DNA of 64,000 bases from Pantoea sp. Aalb (GCF_009829985.1 NZ_SZZU01000001.1:556589-620588); one strand, 5' to 3'; numbered from the stretch's first letter, positions 18,722 to 28,941 are shown. Notes: generated by a model from the sequence alone, not told the origin. Numbers and translations: made by a program.

Positions 18722-19339
18722 TTATCGATGCTTCAAGATAGAGTCAACTAATCCATATTTAACAGCTTCATTAGCAGATAAAAAACAATCTCGTTCAGTA
18801 TCACGTTCAATTTGTTCAAGCGATTGTCCAGTGTGTTTAGCCATTAGTTCGTTAATACGTTTTTTTACTTTTAAGATCTCTCGTGCATGAATTTCAATAT
18901 CGGTAGCTTGACCTTGATAACCACCTAACGGCTGATGAATCATTACTCGTGAGTTAGCAAGACAAAAACGTTTACCTTTTGTTCCAGCAGATAAAAGAAA
19001 TGAAGCCATTGAAGAAGCTTGGCCAATACAAATAGTACTAATATCAGGTTGAATAAATTTCATTGTATCATAAATAGACATACCAGCAGTAATGACACCA
19101 CCAGGTGAGTTAATATAAAGATAAATATCTTTGGCAGGATTTTCCGCTTCTAAAAAAAGCATTTGTGCTACAATTAAATTTGCCATATGATCTTCAACTT
19201 GTCCAGTTAAAAAAATTACACGCTCTTTAAGTAAACGAGAATAAATATCGTAAGATCGCTCTCCACGTGAAGTTTGTTCAATTACCATAGGTACTAATGT
19301 CATGTTTGAAACTATAAAACTATTATTACTATGTGGCAT
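18722..19339 (-). CDS. clpP: ClpP, proteolytic subunit
   Basis: Serine protease forming the tetradecameric chamber of ClpXP. Catalytic Ser110 lies in GQASSMAS and His135 in MIHQPLGG, with the Asp in the ERDTERD segment. Length 205 residues. Two starts are possible. The AGGAG sits only two bases from the first ATG (19348) but nine bases from the second (19339), so I choose the second, giving MPHSNNSF. The propeptide differs from E. coli, the mature enzyme hardly at all. Co-directional with clpX. Confidence 0.97.
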   Translation of the reverse strand: MPHSNNSFIVSNMTLVPMVIEQTSRGERSYDIYSRLLKERVIFLTGQVEDHMANLIVAQMLFLEAENPAKDIYLYINSPGGVITAGMSIYDTMKFIQPDISTICIGQASSMASFLLSAGTKGKRFCLANSRVMIHQPLGGYQGQATDIEIHAREILKVKKRINELMAKHTGQSLEQIERDTERDCFLSANEAVKYGLVDSILKHR

Positions 19340-19535
19340 AATGTTCATCTCCTAAATAAATATCATAATATTTTATATCTATCCTCAAATTTAAGATAAG
19401 CTAGAATAATAAATTAGCTAATTTTTATTTTGTTATCTTTTAATAAAATTTATTATCTTAATAGGATACCTACTGGAATAATTTGAATGTATTTTTAAAA
19501 GAATTCAATTTAATTAATTAAATAAATCTATGAAA

Positions 19536-19566
19536 TAGAAAACCCGCAATAGTTAGTTTGCGGGCT
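19536..19566 (-). terminator. Rho-independent terminator of tig
   Basis: CCCGCAA (19543-19549) and TTGCGGG (19558-19564) form a GC-rich 7-bp stem with an 8-nt loop. On the minus strand it is followed by TTTTC. It stands out sharply in this AT-rich DNA and lies about 30 bp after the tig stop codon. Confidence 0.9.
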
Positions 19567-19593
19567 TAACTTAAAAAATAAACTATCAATAAA

Positions 19594-20895
19594 TTATATT
19601 GTAGAATAATGATTCATTATATCTTGAAAATTAATTTTTTTATTAATAATTTTAGCTTTTTTTAATACTTCATCAATTGCTTGATCTTCTAAGGCCATAT
19701 TGCGAATATTATTCATTAAGTCTTTGTTTTTAATATATAATTTTATGATTTCTTGAGGATTTTCATATGCAGAAGCTATTTCTTCAATTAATGCTTTTAC
19801 CCGATTTTCATTTGCTTTTATTGCATTTATTCGAATAATTTCGCTTAGTAGTAAACTAATACTAATGCGTCTTTTTGCTTGTTTTTCAATTAAATCAGAT
19901 GATAGCTCTAATTTTTGATTATCTTTACTATTATACTGAGAAGCTTGATGTCGAAGGCTATTTATTTCTTTATTAATTAAGGTAACTGGAATATCAAATT
20001 CATTTGCATTAATTAAATAGTTAATTATTTGTGACTTGATTTTATTACGAATTACTTTTTTTAATTCACGCTCCATGTTATTACGTATTTCAGAACGTAA
20101 ACCAGAGATAGAAATATCTTCTACACCAAAGTGTTTAATGAAATCTTCAGTCAATTCTGGGATGTCAAGTATTTCAACTTTTGTAATTGAAATATTAAAT
20201 TTTACCTCTTGATTTCTTAAATTTTCTATATGGAAATTATTTGGTAAATTAACATTAATAGTAAAATTTTCACCAGCTTTATAGCCAACAATATTTTCTT
20301 CGAAACCATATATAATTTTATTTTGCCCTATACAAAATATAAAATTAGAAACTTTACTACCTTCAAATTCAATATTATTTAGTAAACCAACAAAATCTAC
20401 TGTTACACGATTACCTAAGTTTGCAGCAGCATCAGTTACTTTCCAACTTGCTTGTTGTATCTGCATTTTTTTTAACATAAGATCAATATCTTGATCTGTT
20501 ATATCAACTATTGGATTTTCAATTTTTATATTATCTAGACCTTTTAGTTGGAACTCTGGATATACTTCAAATTCAACTGTATAGATTAAATCTTCACCTT
20601 CTTTATATTCTCCCATTATATAATTAGGCGTGCTCACAGGATTCATTTTTTCTTTTAAAATAATATCAACAAAATTATTCGACATTATTTCAGTTATAAC
20701 TTGTTGGCGTATAGAAGTACCATAGCGCTGAATGATAATCTTCTCTGGCACTTTACCTTTACGAAATCCGTCGACCCGAACTTTTCTTATCATTTTTGAT
20801 AATTCTTTTTTAAATGCGCTTTCTATAATATCTGAAGCAACAGTAATCGTAATGCGACGGTCTAAACCTTGAGTGTTTTCCACTAAAAATGTCAT
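19594..20895 (-). CDS. tig: Trigger factor
   Basis: Ribosome-bound chaperone and peptidyl-prolyl isomerase acting on nascent chains. The ribosome-docking signature GFRKGKVP is present near residue 45, followed by the FKBP-like domain (about 150-245; VTVDFVGLLNN, FEENIVGYKAGENFTI) and the helical C-terminal arms. Length 433 residues (E. coli 432). An AAGGTGA ribosome-binding site precedes the ATG. A strong terminator follows, so tig is a separate transcription unit from clpP. E. coli bolA, next in line, is missing. Confidence 0.97.
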   Translation of the reverse strand: MTFLVENTQGLDRRITITVASDIIESAFKKELSKMIRKVRVDGFRKGKVPEKIIIQRYGTSIRQQVITEIMSNNFVDIILKEKMNPVSTPNYIMGEYKEGEDLIYTVEFEVYPEFQLKGLDNIKIENPIVDITDQDIDLMLKKMQIQQASWKVTDAAANLGNRVTVDFVGLLNNIEFEGSKVSNFIFCIGQNKIIYGFEENIVGYKAGENFTINVNLPNNFHIENLRNQEVKFNISITKVEILDIPELTEDFIKHFGVEDISISGLRSEIRNNMERELKKVIRNKIKSQIINYLINANEFDIPVTLINKEINSLRHQASQYNSKDNQKLELSSDLIEKQAKRRISISLLLSEIIRINAIKANENRVKALIEEIASAYENPQEIIKLYIKNKDLMNNIRNMALEDQAIDEVLKKAKIINKKINFQDIMNHYSTI

Positions 20896-21427
20896 TTTGT
20901 CACCTTAAAAACAACGTAATCAGTTAACTTCAGATCTCATCTGATAATATATCTTTAAAAATCTATGTTAAAATACTATACATAGAATTTAATCTATTAA
21001 AAAAGTTTTTTAAATTACATCAATCTTCAGTATATAGTGTTATGATTAGGATGAATCTATAATATAAATTTAATATTTTTAATATCTATAATATATATTT
21101 TTATTAATTAAATTAGGCAGTATTATACTGAAGTCCTATTCGACTTAGGAAAGATAAAAATTTTTTCTAAAAAAATATAGACTTTATCTAGAAATATTTG
21201 CTAACTAAATAAAAAATAAAATAAATTATTTTATAATAACTAACTTCTTACATAAAGAAGTGATGAGAAAGTTTTATTTATAATTAAAAATTACCAGAAT
21301 ATTTTCGTTAAAATAATCTTTCTTTAATATTTTTGATATTATCCTATTAATTACTATAATACATTTGAAATTTTGATATCAATATTTTATTAAATTGATT
21401 CTATAAACAAAAATTATGCATACAAAT
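20896..21427. other. Gene-less region between tig and yajG
   Basis: About 530 bp without a gene; E. coli has bolA here. It contains a 7-bp stem (ACTTCTT 21243-21249 with AAGAAGT 21255-21261) and must hold the tig and yajG promoters. No bolA trace was seen. Confidence 0.55.
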
Positions 21428-22009
21428 ATGTTAAAAAATATATGAATTCTATTATTTATTTTTTCTTGTTTTATTTTATTTGGTTGTGCGAGCAATAATA
21501 ACACGATAAATATTCAACCAAATATTCAATTACCTAAACAAGATCCTAGTCTTATGAGTTTAACTGTTAATATACATAGTATAGATAAACGAACTAATAA
21601 CATATTGGCTAAAATTAATCGTAGAGGTAAGCTAGTAATCTTGAAACCTTCCCGTGATCTATGTTTTTTATTACAAGAAGTTTTAGAAAAACAAATGATA
21701 GCACGTGGTTACATGATTGGTACTAGTCCAATTGAAATACAAATAATAATTAATACTTTGCATACGCAAATTACACAAGGTAACATGCTTTACACTATCA
21801 CGACAAAGGTAGATTTATCTATCATTTCTACAGCCAAAAATGGAAATAAATTATTGAAAAAATATTGCCAAACACATAGCACCGAAGGTGTTTTTATCGC
21901 AACTAATCAAAAAATTGCTAATGTGCTTAATTCTACAATTAACGATATTATTTCTAACATGGCACAAGATTTGAGTATACATAATTTTATTAAACAGAAC
22001 TCTAAATAA
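21428..22009 (+). pseudogene. yajG: YajG-type lipoprotein with an in-frame TGA in the signal peptide
   Basis: Outer-membrane lipoprotein family of unknown function. ATG 21428 opens MLKNI, matching E. coli MFKKI, then TGA (21443-21445) interrupts the same frame. After it the frame continues as ILLFIFSCFILFGCAS: a hydrophobic signal with a clear lipobox (LFGC) and then the mature protein (QLPKQDPSLM onward) aligned to the E. coli C-terminus (IHNFIKQNSK). The remaining open frame from ATG 21554 (151 codons) would lack the signal and lipobox Cys. Either it is a young pseudogene, or the stop is read through, or it is a sequencing error. TGA acts as stop elsewhere here (purE), so recoding is unlikely. 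Confidence 0.8.
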
Positions 22010-22027
22010 TTAATTATTTAGAGTTCT
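21996..22027 (+). terminator. 32-nt perfect palindrome over the yajG stop codon
   Basis: Bases 21996-22027 are fully self-complementary about their centre (AGAACTCTAAATAATT and its reverse complement). The structure spans the yajG stop codon TAA (22007-22009). It would form a 14-15-bp hairpin in RNA, but no T-tract follows, so a terminator role is probable rather than certain. Confidence 0.55.
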
Positions 22028-22382
22028 AATAATTAAAAATAAAATTTATTCAAAATAGTTATTTTTATATAATTAAAAATTAATTTTTAATTATATAAAT
22101 TGTATTTAAAATACATAATCATGTACTATTATATGTCATGATTATATGTACCTATCACTTATTATTTAATTATTATTAATCAGCGATATAATTATTGTAT
22201 TAAACACTTTACTACTTGTATTGAATTTAATTCATACCTTTTTTTAGAAGTAGGAGAATAATGATTAATAAATCAATTATAACTATATAAAAAAATTATT
22301 TCATTTATAGTAAATCAACCTTTTTATAAAATGCACAGATATTTAAATAACAATAGTAGATACTTGCAATTGAGGTTGTTAA
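22028..22382. other. Gene-less region before cyoA
   Basis: About 355 bp where E. coli has ampG. No trace of ampG is recognisable. It must contain the cyo operon promoter. Confidence 0.55.
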
Positions 22383-23258
22383 ATGCAACTTAAAAAATAC
22401 GAAAAAAAATATGAAATCTTATTATTAATAATAATGAATTCATTATTAACCAGTTGTAATAGTGCACTATTAGATCCGAAAGGACAAATTGCAATAAAAC
22501 AACATTGGTTAATTATAACATCATTTGGATTAATGTTAATCGTTGTTATTCCTGCAATATTAATGACTATTATATTTTCTTGGAAATACCGTTCAACTAA
22601 TAATAACTCAAAATATACTCCTAATTGGTCACATTCAAATAAAGTAGAAATTGTAGTTTGGAGTATTCCACTTTTTATCATCCTCTTTTTAGGAATCTTA
22701 ACTTGGAAATCAACTCATGAATTAGAGCCAAGTAAACCTTTAATATCTAAATTAAAGCCTATTGAAATAGATGTTATAGCTTTAGATTGGAAATGGCTTT
22801 TTATTTATCCAAAACAAGCTATTGCAACTATTAATCAGATCGCTTTTCCAATAAATACTCCAGTTTACTTCAGAATTACATCTAATTCAGTTATGAATTC
22901 ATTTTTTATTCCTACATTAGGTAGTCAGATTTATGCTATGGCTGGTATGCAAACTAAACTAAACTTAATGGCTAATAAATCTGGGATTTTTAATGGTATT
23001 TCTGCAAATTTTAGTGGTCACGGTTTTTCTGGAATGAAATTTAAAGCTATTGCAACTAAAAACAATGAAGAATTTCAAAAGTGGATTACTAAGGTTAAAA
23101 CGTCAAGTAATATTCTGATAACGATGAAAGATTTTAAGAAATTAGCAATACCAAGCGAAAATAATCCGGTAGAATACTTCTCTAAAGTGAATCCTATACT
23201 TTTTAATAAAGTTATTAATACATTCATGATGAACCATGAGAAAATGGATATGCACTAA
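22383..23258 (+). CDS. cyoA: Cytochrome bo ubiquinol oxidase subunit II
   Basis: Lipoprotein subunit II of the proton-pumping ubiquinol oxidase in the inner membrane. A signal peptide ends in a lipobox (LLTSC) followed by NSALLDPKGQIA, as in E. coli. Two transmembrane helices follow (SFGLMLIVVIPAILMTII and IPLFIILFLGILTWK), then the periplasmic cupredoxin domain without copper ligands. Length 291 residues (E. coli 315); the missing part is the His/Met-rich C-terminal tail. First gene of cyoABCDE. Confidence 0.97.
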   Translation: MQLKKYEKKYEILLLIIMNSLLTSCNSALLDPKGQIAIKQHWLIITSFGLMLIVVIPAILMTIIFSWKYRSTNNNSKYTPNWSHSNKVEIVVWSIPLFIILFLGILTWKSTHELEPSKPLISKLKPIEIDVIALDWKWLFIYPKQAIATINQIAFPINTPVYFRITSNSVMNSFFIPTLGSQIYAMAGMQTKLNLMANKSGIFNGISANFSGHGFSGMKFKAIATKNNEEFQKWITKVKTSSNILITMKDFKKLAIPSENNPVEYFSKVNPILFNKVINTFMMNHEKMDMH

Positions 23259-23324
23259 TATTAAAATAGATAATATAGATAATATTGAAGTACTTTTTAT
23301 AGGCCTCGATGAGGAATAGTTAAG

Positions 23325-25316
23325 ATGTTTGGAAAATTAACATTGGATGCAGTGCCATATCATGACCCAATTATCATGGTTACAGTTACTGGTATAATCC
23401 TTACAAGTATGTTGATTGTTGCAACTATTACATATTTCAACAAATGGCAATATCTATGGTCTCAATGGTTAACTTCTGTAGATCATAAAAAATTAGGTAT
23501 AATGTATATTATTGTAGCATTTATCATGCTTTTTAGAGGCTTTGCTGACGCAATAATGATGCGATTGCAACAAATGATAGCTTCGACTGGAGATGGTACT
23601 ATTTTACCGCCACATCACTATAATCAGATTTTTACTGCTCACGGTGTAATTATGATTTTTTTTGTAGCTATGCCATTTGTAGTAGGTTTAATGAATCTTA
23701 TTATACCATTACAAATTGGTGCACGTGATGTTGCATTTCCTTTTTTAAATAACTTAAGCTTTTGGTTCACAATAATTGGTGTAATCTTAGTTAATATATC
23801 GTTAGGTATAGGTGAATTTGCTCAAACAGGTTGGTTATCTTATCCTCCACTTTCAAGTATAGAATACAGTCCAGGAGTTGGTGTAGATTATTGGATTTGG
23901 AGTCTTCAATTGTCTGGGATAGGTACAACATTAACTGGTATTAACTTTTTTGTCACTATTCTTAAAATGCGTGCTCCTGGTATGAATTTATTTAAAATGC
24001 CAATATTTACTTGGGCTGTACTGTGCACTAATGTTTTAATTATTGCAGCATTTCCAGTATTAACTGTTACATTAACATTATTGACACTTGATCGTTATTT
24101 AGACTTCCATTTTTTTACTAATAATATGGGAGGTAATATGATGATGTACGTCAACTTGATCTGGATTTGGGGACATCCAGAAGTATATATTTTAGTTTTA
24201 CCAATTTTTGGTATATTTTCTGAAATTACAGCTACTTTTTCCAAAAAAAGGTTGTTTGGTTACACTTCTCTAGTGTGGGCGACTATTGCGATTACTGTAT
24301 TGTCGTTTATTGTTTGGTTACATCATTTTTTTACTATGGGTGCTGGAGCAAATGTCAATGCTTTTTTTGGTATAATGACCATGATCATTGCAATTCCTAC
24401 CGGAGTTAAAATTTTTAATTGGTTATTTACTTTATATCAAGGAAAAATTGAATTTAATTCAGCGATGTTATGGACTCTTGGATTTTTAGTAACATTTTCT
24501 ATTGGTGGTATGGCTGGTGTTTTATTATCAGTTCCGGGTGCTGATTTCGTTTTACATAATAGTCTTTTTTTAGTAGCACATTTTCATAATGTTATCTTAG
24601 GTGGTGTCGTTTTTGGTTGTATGGCTGGAATAACGTATTGGTTTCCAAAAGCATTTGGTTTTACTTTAAATGAAACGTGGGGAAAACGTGCTTTTTGGTT
24701 TTGGATTACAGGTCTATTTGTTGCTTTTATGCCTTTATACGTATTAGGATTTATGGGTATGACACGTCGTCTAAGCCAGAATATTGATCCAGAATTTCAT
24801 CCTTTGTTAGTAGTTGCAGCAATAGGTGCAATCATTATTGCTTGTGGCATTATTTGTCAGTTTATTATGTTCTATATCTCTATCATTAATCGTAACCAAA
24901 CCCGTGATTTAATTGGTGACCCATGGGGAGGTCGTACTTTAGAATGGTCTACTTCTTCACCTCCTCCTTTTTATAATTTTGCTGTTATACCTCATATCAA
25001 TGAACGAGATGCATTTTGGGAAATGAAAGATAAAGGAAAAGCTTATCAGAAACCAAAAAAATATGAAAAAATTCATATGCCAAAAAATACAGCTACAGCT
25101 ATTATTATTGCTGCATTTGGTACCGTTTTCGGTTTTGCAATGGTTTGGTATATTTGGTGGATGGCAATTTTTGCTTTTTTAGGCATGATTGTAACTTGGA
25201 TTGTAAAAAGCTTTGATGAAGATGTGGATTACTATGTGCCAATTATTCAAATTGAACAGATAGAAAAAAAACACTTTGATGAAATCAGTAAAGCAGGTTT
25301 AAATAATGTCAACTGA
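23325..25316 (+). CDS. cyoB: Cytochrome bo ubiquinol oxidase subunit I
   Basis: Catalytic haem-copper subunit holding haem b, haem o3 and CuB; it reduces oxygen to water and pumps protons. Visible ligands are the His of FTAHGVIM, the cross-linked His-Tyr pair of WGHPEVY, the double His of VWLHHFF and the His pair of VAHFHNV. Length 663 residues, equal to E. coli, with about 15 transmembrane helices. The C-terminus overlaps cyoC by 11 bases. Terminal oxidase retention shows aerobic respiration. Confidence 0.98.
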   Translation: MFGKLTLDAVPYHDPIIMVTVTGIILTSMLIVATITYFNKWQYLWSQWLTSVDHKKLGIMYIIVAFIMLFRGFADAIMMRLQQMIASTGDGTILPPHHYNQIFTAHGVIMIFFVAMPFVVGLMNLIIPLQIGARDVAFPFLNNLSFWFTIIGVILVNISLGIGEFAQTGWLSYPPLSSIEYSPGVGVDYWIWSLQLSGIGTTLTGINFFVTILKMRAPGMNLFKMPIFTWAVLCTNVLIIAAFPVLTVTLTLLTLDRYLDFHFFTNNMGGNMMMYVNLIWIWGHPEVYILVLPIFGIFSEITATFSKKRLFGYTSLVWATIAITVLSFIVWLHHFFTMGAGANVNAFFGIMTMIIAIPTGVKIFNWLFTLYQGKIEFNSAMLWTLGFLVTFSIGGMAGVLLSVPGADFVLHNSLFLVAHFHNVILGGVVFGCMAGITYWFPKAFGFTLNETWGKRAFWFWITGLFVAFMPLYVLGFMGMTRRLSQNIDPEFHPLLVVAAIGAIIIACGIICQFIMFYISIINRNQTRDLIGDPWGGRTLEWSTSSPPPFYNFAVIPHINERDAFWEMKDKGKAYQKPKKYEKIHMPKNTATAIIIAAFGTVFGFAMVWYIWWMAIFAFLGMIVTWIVKSFDEDVDYYVPIIQIEQIEKKHFDEISKAGLNNVN

Positions 25317-25899
25317 ATATTTTACAAAAAACTCTCATGATAGTACTCAAAAAAATAAAATTTTTGGTTTTTGGATCTATTTAATGAGTGATTGTATTAT
25401 TTTTGCTACTTTGTTTGCAACTTATGCAGTAATGGTCAATAACACTGCAGATGGCCCTGTTGGTAAAAATATTTTTAAGTTACCATTTATCCTAATAGAA
25501 ACAATGATATTGTTAATCAGTTCAATTAGCTATGGTATAGCTATGGCTGAGATACCATATCAAAAAAAAAACCATGTTATCAATTGGATGGCATTGACAT
25601 TTATTTTAGGAAGCACTTTTATTGGAATGGAATTATATGAATTTCATAAATTAATAATTGAAGGATTCGGTCCTAGTCGTAGTGGTTTCTTATCAGGATT
25701 TTTTACTTTAATTGGTACTCATGGTCTACATGTATTCTCTGGTTTAATTTGGATGCTAGTATTAATTTTTCAAATTTATCAACGTGGCCTAACTATAACT
25801 AATCAAACTCGTATGATGTGTCTTAGTTTATTTTGGCACTTTCTAGATATCATTTGGATTTGTGTATTCACCGTGGTATATCTAATAGGATCTATTTAA
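25306..25899 (+). CDS. cyoC: Cytochrome bo ubiquinol oxidase subunit III
   Basis: Five-helix membrane subunit of the bo oxidase, related to COX3. KIFGFWIYLMSDCIIF opens helix I, and GPSRSGFLSGFF and LFWHFLDIIWICVFTVVYL are conserved later. Length 197 residues (E. coli 204), with a shorter His-rich N-terminus. Starts inside the end of cyoB (11-base overlap) and shares its last base with the cyoD start, so it is translationally coupled on both sides. Confidence 0.97.
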   Translation: MSTEYFTKNSHDSTQKNKIFGFWIYLMSDCIIFATLFATYAVMVNNTADGPVGKNIFKLPFILIETMILLISSISYGIAMAEIPYQKKNHVINWMALTFILGSTFIGMELYEFHKLIIEGFGPSRSGFLSGFFTLIGTHGLHVFSGLIWMLVLIFQIYQRGLTITNQTRMMCLSLFWHFLDIIWICVFTVVYLIGSI

Positions 25900-26231
25900 T
25901 GATTTATTTTATTAAAAAAAAACATTTATTGGATATTAATGTAAAGTCTTATATTAAAGGATTTATATATTCTATTATTCTAACAATAATACCATTTTGG
26001 ATACTAATAAATAAAGTAGCTCCCTACATAACTACTATGACTGTAGTGCTAGTATGTGCAATTATTCAAATACAAGTACATTTAAAGTATTTTTTACATT
26101 TAGATAGAAAATCTGAAGATGGATGGAACATTATATCCATAATATTTGCAGCAATTATTATATTAATTATTGTAATTGGATCAATATGGATTATGTCTCA
26201 TCTTAATTATAATACAATGGCATATCATTAG
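25899..26231 (+). CDS. cyoD: Cytochrome bo ubiquinol oxidase subunit IV
   Basis: Small three-helix subunit assisting assembly of the bo oxidase. I start at the ATG at 25899, whose A is the last base of the cyoC stop (TAATG); this gives 110 residues against 109 in E. coli. The frame is open further upstream but that part lies inside cyoC. Conserved segments are GFIYSIILTIIPFWIL, VHLKYFLHLDRKSEDGWN and VIGSIWIMSHLNYN. Confidence 0.96.
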   Translation: MIYFIKKKHLLDINVKSYIKGFIYSIILTIIPFWILINKVAPYITTMTVVLVCAIIQIQVHLKYFLHLDRKSEDGWNIISIIFAAIIILIIVIGSIWIMSHLNYNTMAYH

Positions 26232-26233
26232 TA

Positions 26234-27118
26234 ATGAATAAACAATGCCTACAAGTCACAAAACCAGGAATTATTTTTGCTAATTTAATTTCTTTAATTG
26301 GTGGATTTTTATTAGCAGCAAAAGGCAATATAAATTATTTTTTGCTTTTTAGTTCTTTAGTTGGAATGTCATTAGTTATTGCCTCAAGTTGTATCTTTAA
26401 TAATGTTATTGATCGAGATATTGATATGAAAATGACTAGAACTAAAAATCGAGTTCTAGTGAAAGGTTTAATTTCTAAAAAATTAAGTCTTATTTATGCA
26501 ACAATATTAGGTCTTACAGGTTTAATATTAATATACATTGAAGTAAATATTTTATCAATGTGGTTAGCTATAATAGGATTTGTAGTATATGTAGTGATTT
26601 ATAGCCTTTATATGAAGAGAAAGTCAATCTATGGTACATTAGTTGGTAGTATTGCTGGAGCTACACCACCAGTAATTGGTTACTGTGCTGTTACTAATAA
26701 ATTTAACGATGGAGCATTTATTTTATTGACTATTTTCAGTCTATGGCAAATACCACATTCTTACGCAATTTCTATTTTTTGTTTGAAAGACTACGAAGCA
26801 GCAAATATTCCTGTACTCCCATTAATTAAAGGTATCCGTATAGCTAAAATACATATTATACTTTATATTTTAGCATTTATGATTTCGACTTTTATGTTAT
26901 CGTTTAACGGATACACTGGATATAATTATCTAATAATTGCTACAGTATTAAGTATATGGTGGCTTAGAATGGCGTTTTTAGGTAAAAAAACTTCAAATAA
27001 TACAATTTGGGCACGTAAAATATTTATATTTTCAATTATCACTATCATCTCATTAAGTGTAATGATGTCGATAGATTTCGTAACTCCTATGTCTAAAAAA
27101 GTATTGACTAATATCTAG
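26234..27118 (+). CDS. cyoE: Protohaem IX farnesyltransferase (haem O synthase)
   Basis: UbiA-family membrane prenyltransferase adding farnesyl to haem b to make haem o for CyoB. The first Asp-rich motif is NNVIDRDIDMKMTRTKNR, and the second region holds KDYEAANIPVLP. Length 294 residues (E. coli 296), about nine transmembrane helices. Only 2 bp separate it from cyoD. Its farnesyl diphosphate donor comes from IspA, also in this window. Confidence 0.97.
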   Translation: MNKQCLQVTKPGIIFANLISLIGGFLLAAKGNINYFLLFSSLVGMSLVIASSCIFNNVIDRDIDMKMTRTKNRVLVKGLISKKLSLIYATILGLTGLILIYIEVNILSMWLAIIGFVVYVVIYSLYMKRKSIYGTLVGSIAGATPPVIGYCAVTNKFNDGAFILLTIFSLWQIPHSYAISIFCLKDYEAANIPVLPLIKGIRIAKIHIILYILAFMISTFMLSFNGYTGYNYLIIATVLSIWWLRMAFLGKKTSNNTIWARKIFIFSIITIISLSVMMSIDFVTPMSKKVLTNI

Positions 27119-27164
27119 TAATTTAAACTTTATAAAATATTATTTTGAATTTATAGGAGTTAAA

Positions 27165-28529
27165 ATGAACGATAATAAAATGACTCCAGTAGAACGTCGT
27201 GCTACATGGGGGTTAGGTATAATCTTTTCTCTACGTATGTTGGGAATGTTCATGGTTTTACCAGTACTAACGACGTATGGTATGACACTACATGATGCTT
27301 CTGAAGTTTTGATTGGTCTAGCAATTGGTATTTATGGTTTAACTCAAGCATTATTTCAAATTCCTTTTGGTCTACTTTCTGATTATATTGGTCGAAAACC
27401 AATAATTATTAGTGGATTAATACTTTTTATTATTGGTAGTGTAATTGCCGCAAATACTACTTCTATTTGGGGCATTATTTTAGGCAGAGCATTACAAGGA
27501 TCTGGTGCTATTACTGCTGCAGTAATAGCATTGTTATCAGATTTAACTAGAGAACAGAACCGTATCAAAGCTATGTCTTTTATTGGCATTAGCTTTGGAA
27601 TTACTTTTGCTATAGCTATGATTATTGGACCAATAATAACTCATATATTTGATTTACATGTATTATTTTGGATAACTGCAGTTCTTGCTGGATTCAGTAT
27701 TATAATTACTTTAGTAATTGTACCTAATGCTAAAAATCATATATTAAACCGTGAATCGAACATGGTAAAAGGTAGCATACTTAATATATTAACTAATCTA
27801 AAACTCCTAAAAATAAATATAAGTATTTTTTACTTACATATTCTTTTAATGTCATGTTTTGTAGTATTACCATCCCAATTTACAAAGGTTGGTTTTTCAA
27901 CTGCTGAACACTGGAAATTATATTTAATAACCATGCTAATTTCTTTTATCATTGTAATGCCATTAATTATTTATGCTGAAGTCAAACGCTGTATTAAACG
28001 TGTATTTATTAGTTGTATAATTCTTATACTTATTGCAGAAAGTATATTATGGCATGCAAGTAATTATTTTTGGTCAATAGTAGTTGGTATACAACTTTTT
28101 TTTATTGCGTTTAACTTTATAGAAGCTATATTACCATCATTAATTAGTAAAGAATCACCGATTGGTTATAAAGGCACTGCTATAGCTCTTTACTCTACTA
28201 GCCAATTTCTTGGAGTAGCTATAGGAGGAAGTATAGGAGGATGGATTTATGAAATATATAATGCAAAAAATGTGTTTTTATTTGGAATATTAATTACATT
28301 ATCCTGGCTATTTATTAGTTTCTCAATAAAAGAACCTCTTTATCTTAGTAGTTTACGTCTCGCTTTAAATAATAAAAATATAGATATTTTAAATTTAGAA
28401 AAATGCTTAAAAGAACATCCAGGTATATTTTCTATTCTTATTGTACCTGAAGAAAAAAGTATTTATCTAAAAATAGATACAAAAATAACGAATCGTGTTG
28501 AACTAGAAACATTAATGAATAAATTTTAA
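27165..28529 (+). CDS. yajR: MFS transporter YajR
   Basis: Major facilitator superfamily protein of unknown substrate. It has 12 transmembrane helices, with the MFS motif A in loop 2-3 (GLLSDYIGRKPII), plus a C-terminal ferredoxin-like YAM domain (about residues 390-454, ending KITNRVELETLMNKF). Length 454 residues, equal to E. coli, starting with the same MNDxKMTPxERRATWGLG. It lies 46 bp after cyoE on the same strand, with its own GGAG. One of few transporters kept here, so it may matter for exchange with the host. Confidence 0.95.
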   Translation: MNDNKMTPVERRATWGLGIIFSLRMLGMFMVLPVLTTYGMTLHDASEVLIGLAIGIYGLTQALFQIPFGLLSDYIGRKPIIISGLILFIIGSVIAANTTSIWGIILGRALQGSGAITAAVIALLSDLTREQNRIKAMSFIGISFGITFAIAMIIGPIITHIFDLHVLFWITAVLAGFSIIITLVIVPNAKNHILNRESNMVKGSILNILTNLKLLKINISIFYLHILLMSCFVVLPSQFTKVGFSTAEHWKLYLITMLISFIIVMPLIIYAEVKRCIKRVFISCIILILIAESILWHASNYFWSIVVGIQLFFIAFNFIEAILPSLISKESPIGYKGTAIALYSTSQFLGVAIGGSIGGWIYEIYNAKNVFLFGILITLSWLFISFSIKEPLYLSSLRLALNNKNIDILNLEKCLKEHPGIFSILIVPEEKSIYLKIDTKITNRVELETLMNKF

Positions 28530-28941
28530 TGTAAAAAATATATGACTATTTTATTAAATTTAATAATTATTTTTTATTTTAGATTGCATAAAATTTTATA
28601 AATACTAATATTAAATTTTAATAACACTAAGTATTATTAATTGTTTAATTAATATTATCTTTATATTTCACACTCATATTAATTATTTTCTTTTTATTCA
28701 AAATTAAATAATTTTCTAATTATTTCAAAATAAATACTAAAATTCATGCTGTATATGAAATATATTATCAAGTTAATTGTATATTGCTTATTCATTATAA
28801 TTATATTTTAAAAAATGATCTTAAAAATATTTTTAAATTTTCTTGATACTAAGATTATATACATAATTAAAATTTTATTTTTTTAAAAAAAATTATATAT
28901 ATCAACCTATATTATTTTTAAAAAAAATCGGTGGAGGTAAA
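28530..28941. other. Gene-less region between yajR and panE
   Basis: About 410 bp of AT-rich DNA, where E. coli carries yajQ. No remnant is recognisable. Confidence 0.6.

Noticed and set aside
21443..21445. TGA read as tryptophan (altered genetic code)
   Set aside because: TGG encodes Trp throughout and purE ends at TGA, so the standard code applies.
22379..22681. Minus-strand gene opposite cyoA
   Set aside because: Antisense shadow of cyoA with no family similarity.
25833..25898. N-terminal extension of CyoD
   Set aside because: The extra codons lie inside cyoC and have no counterpart in E. coli CyoD; ATG 25899 overlaps the cyoC stop.
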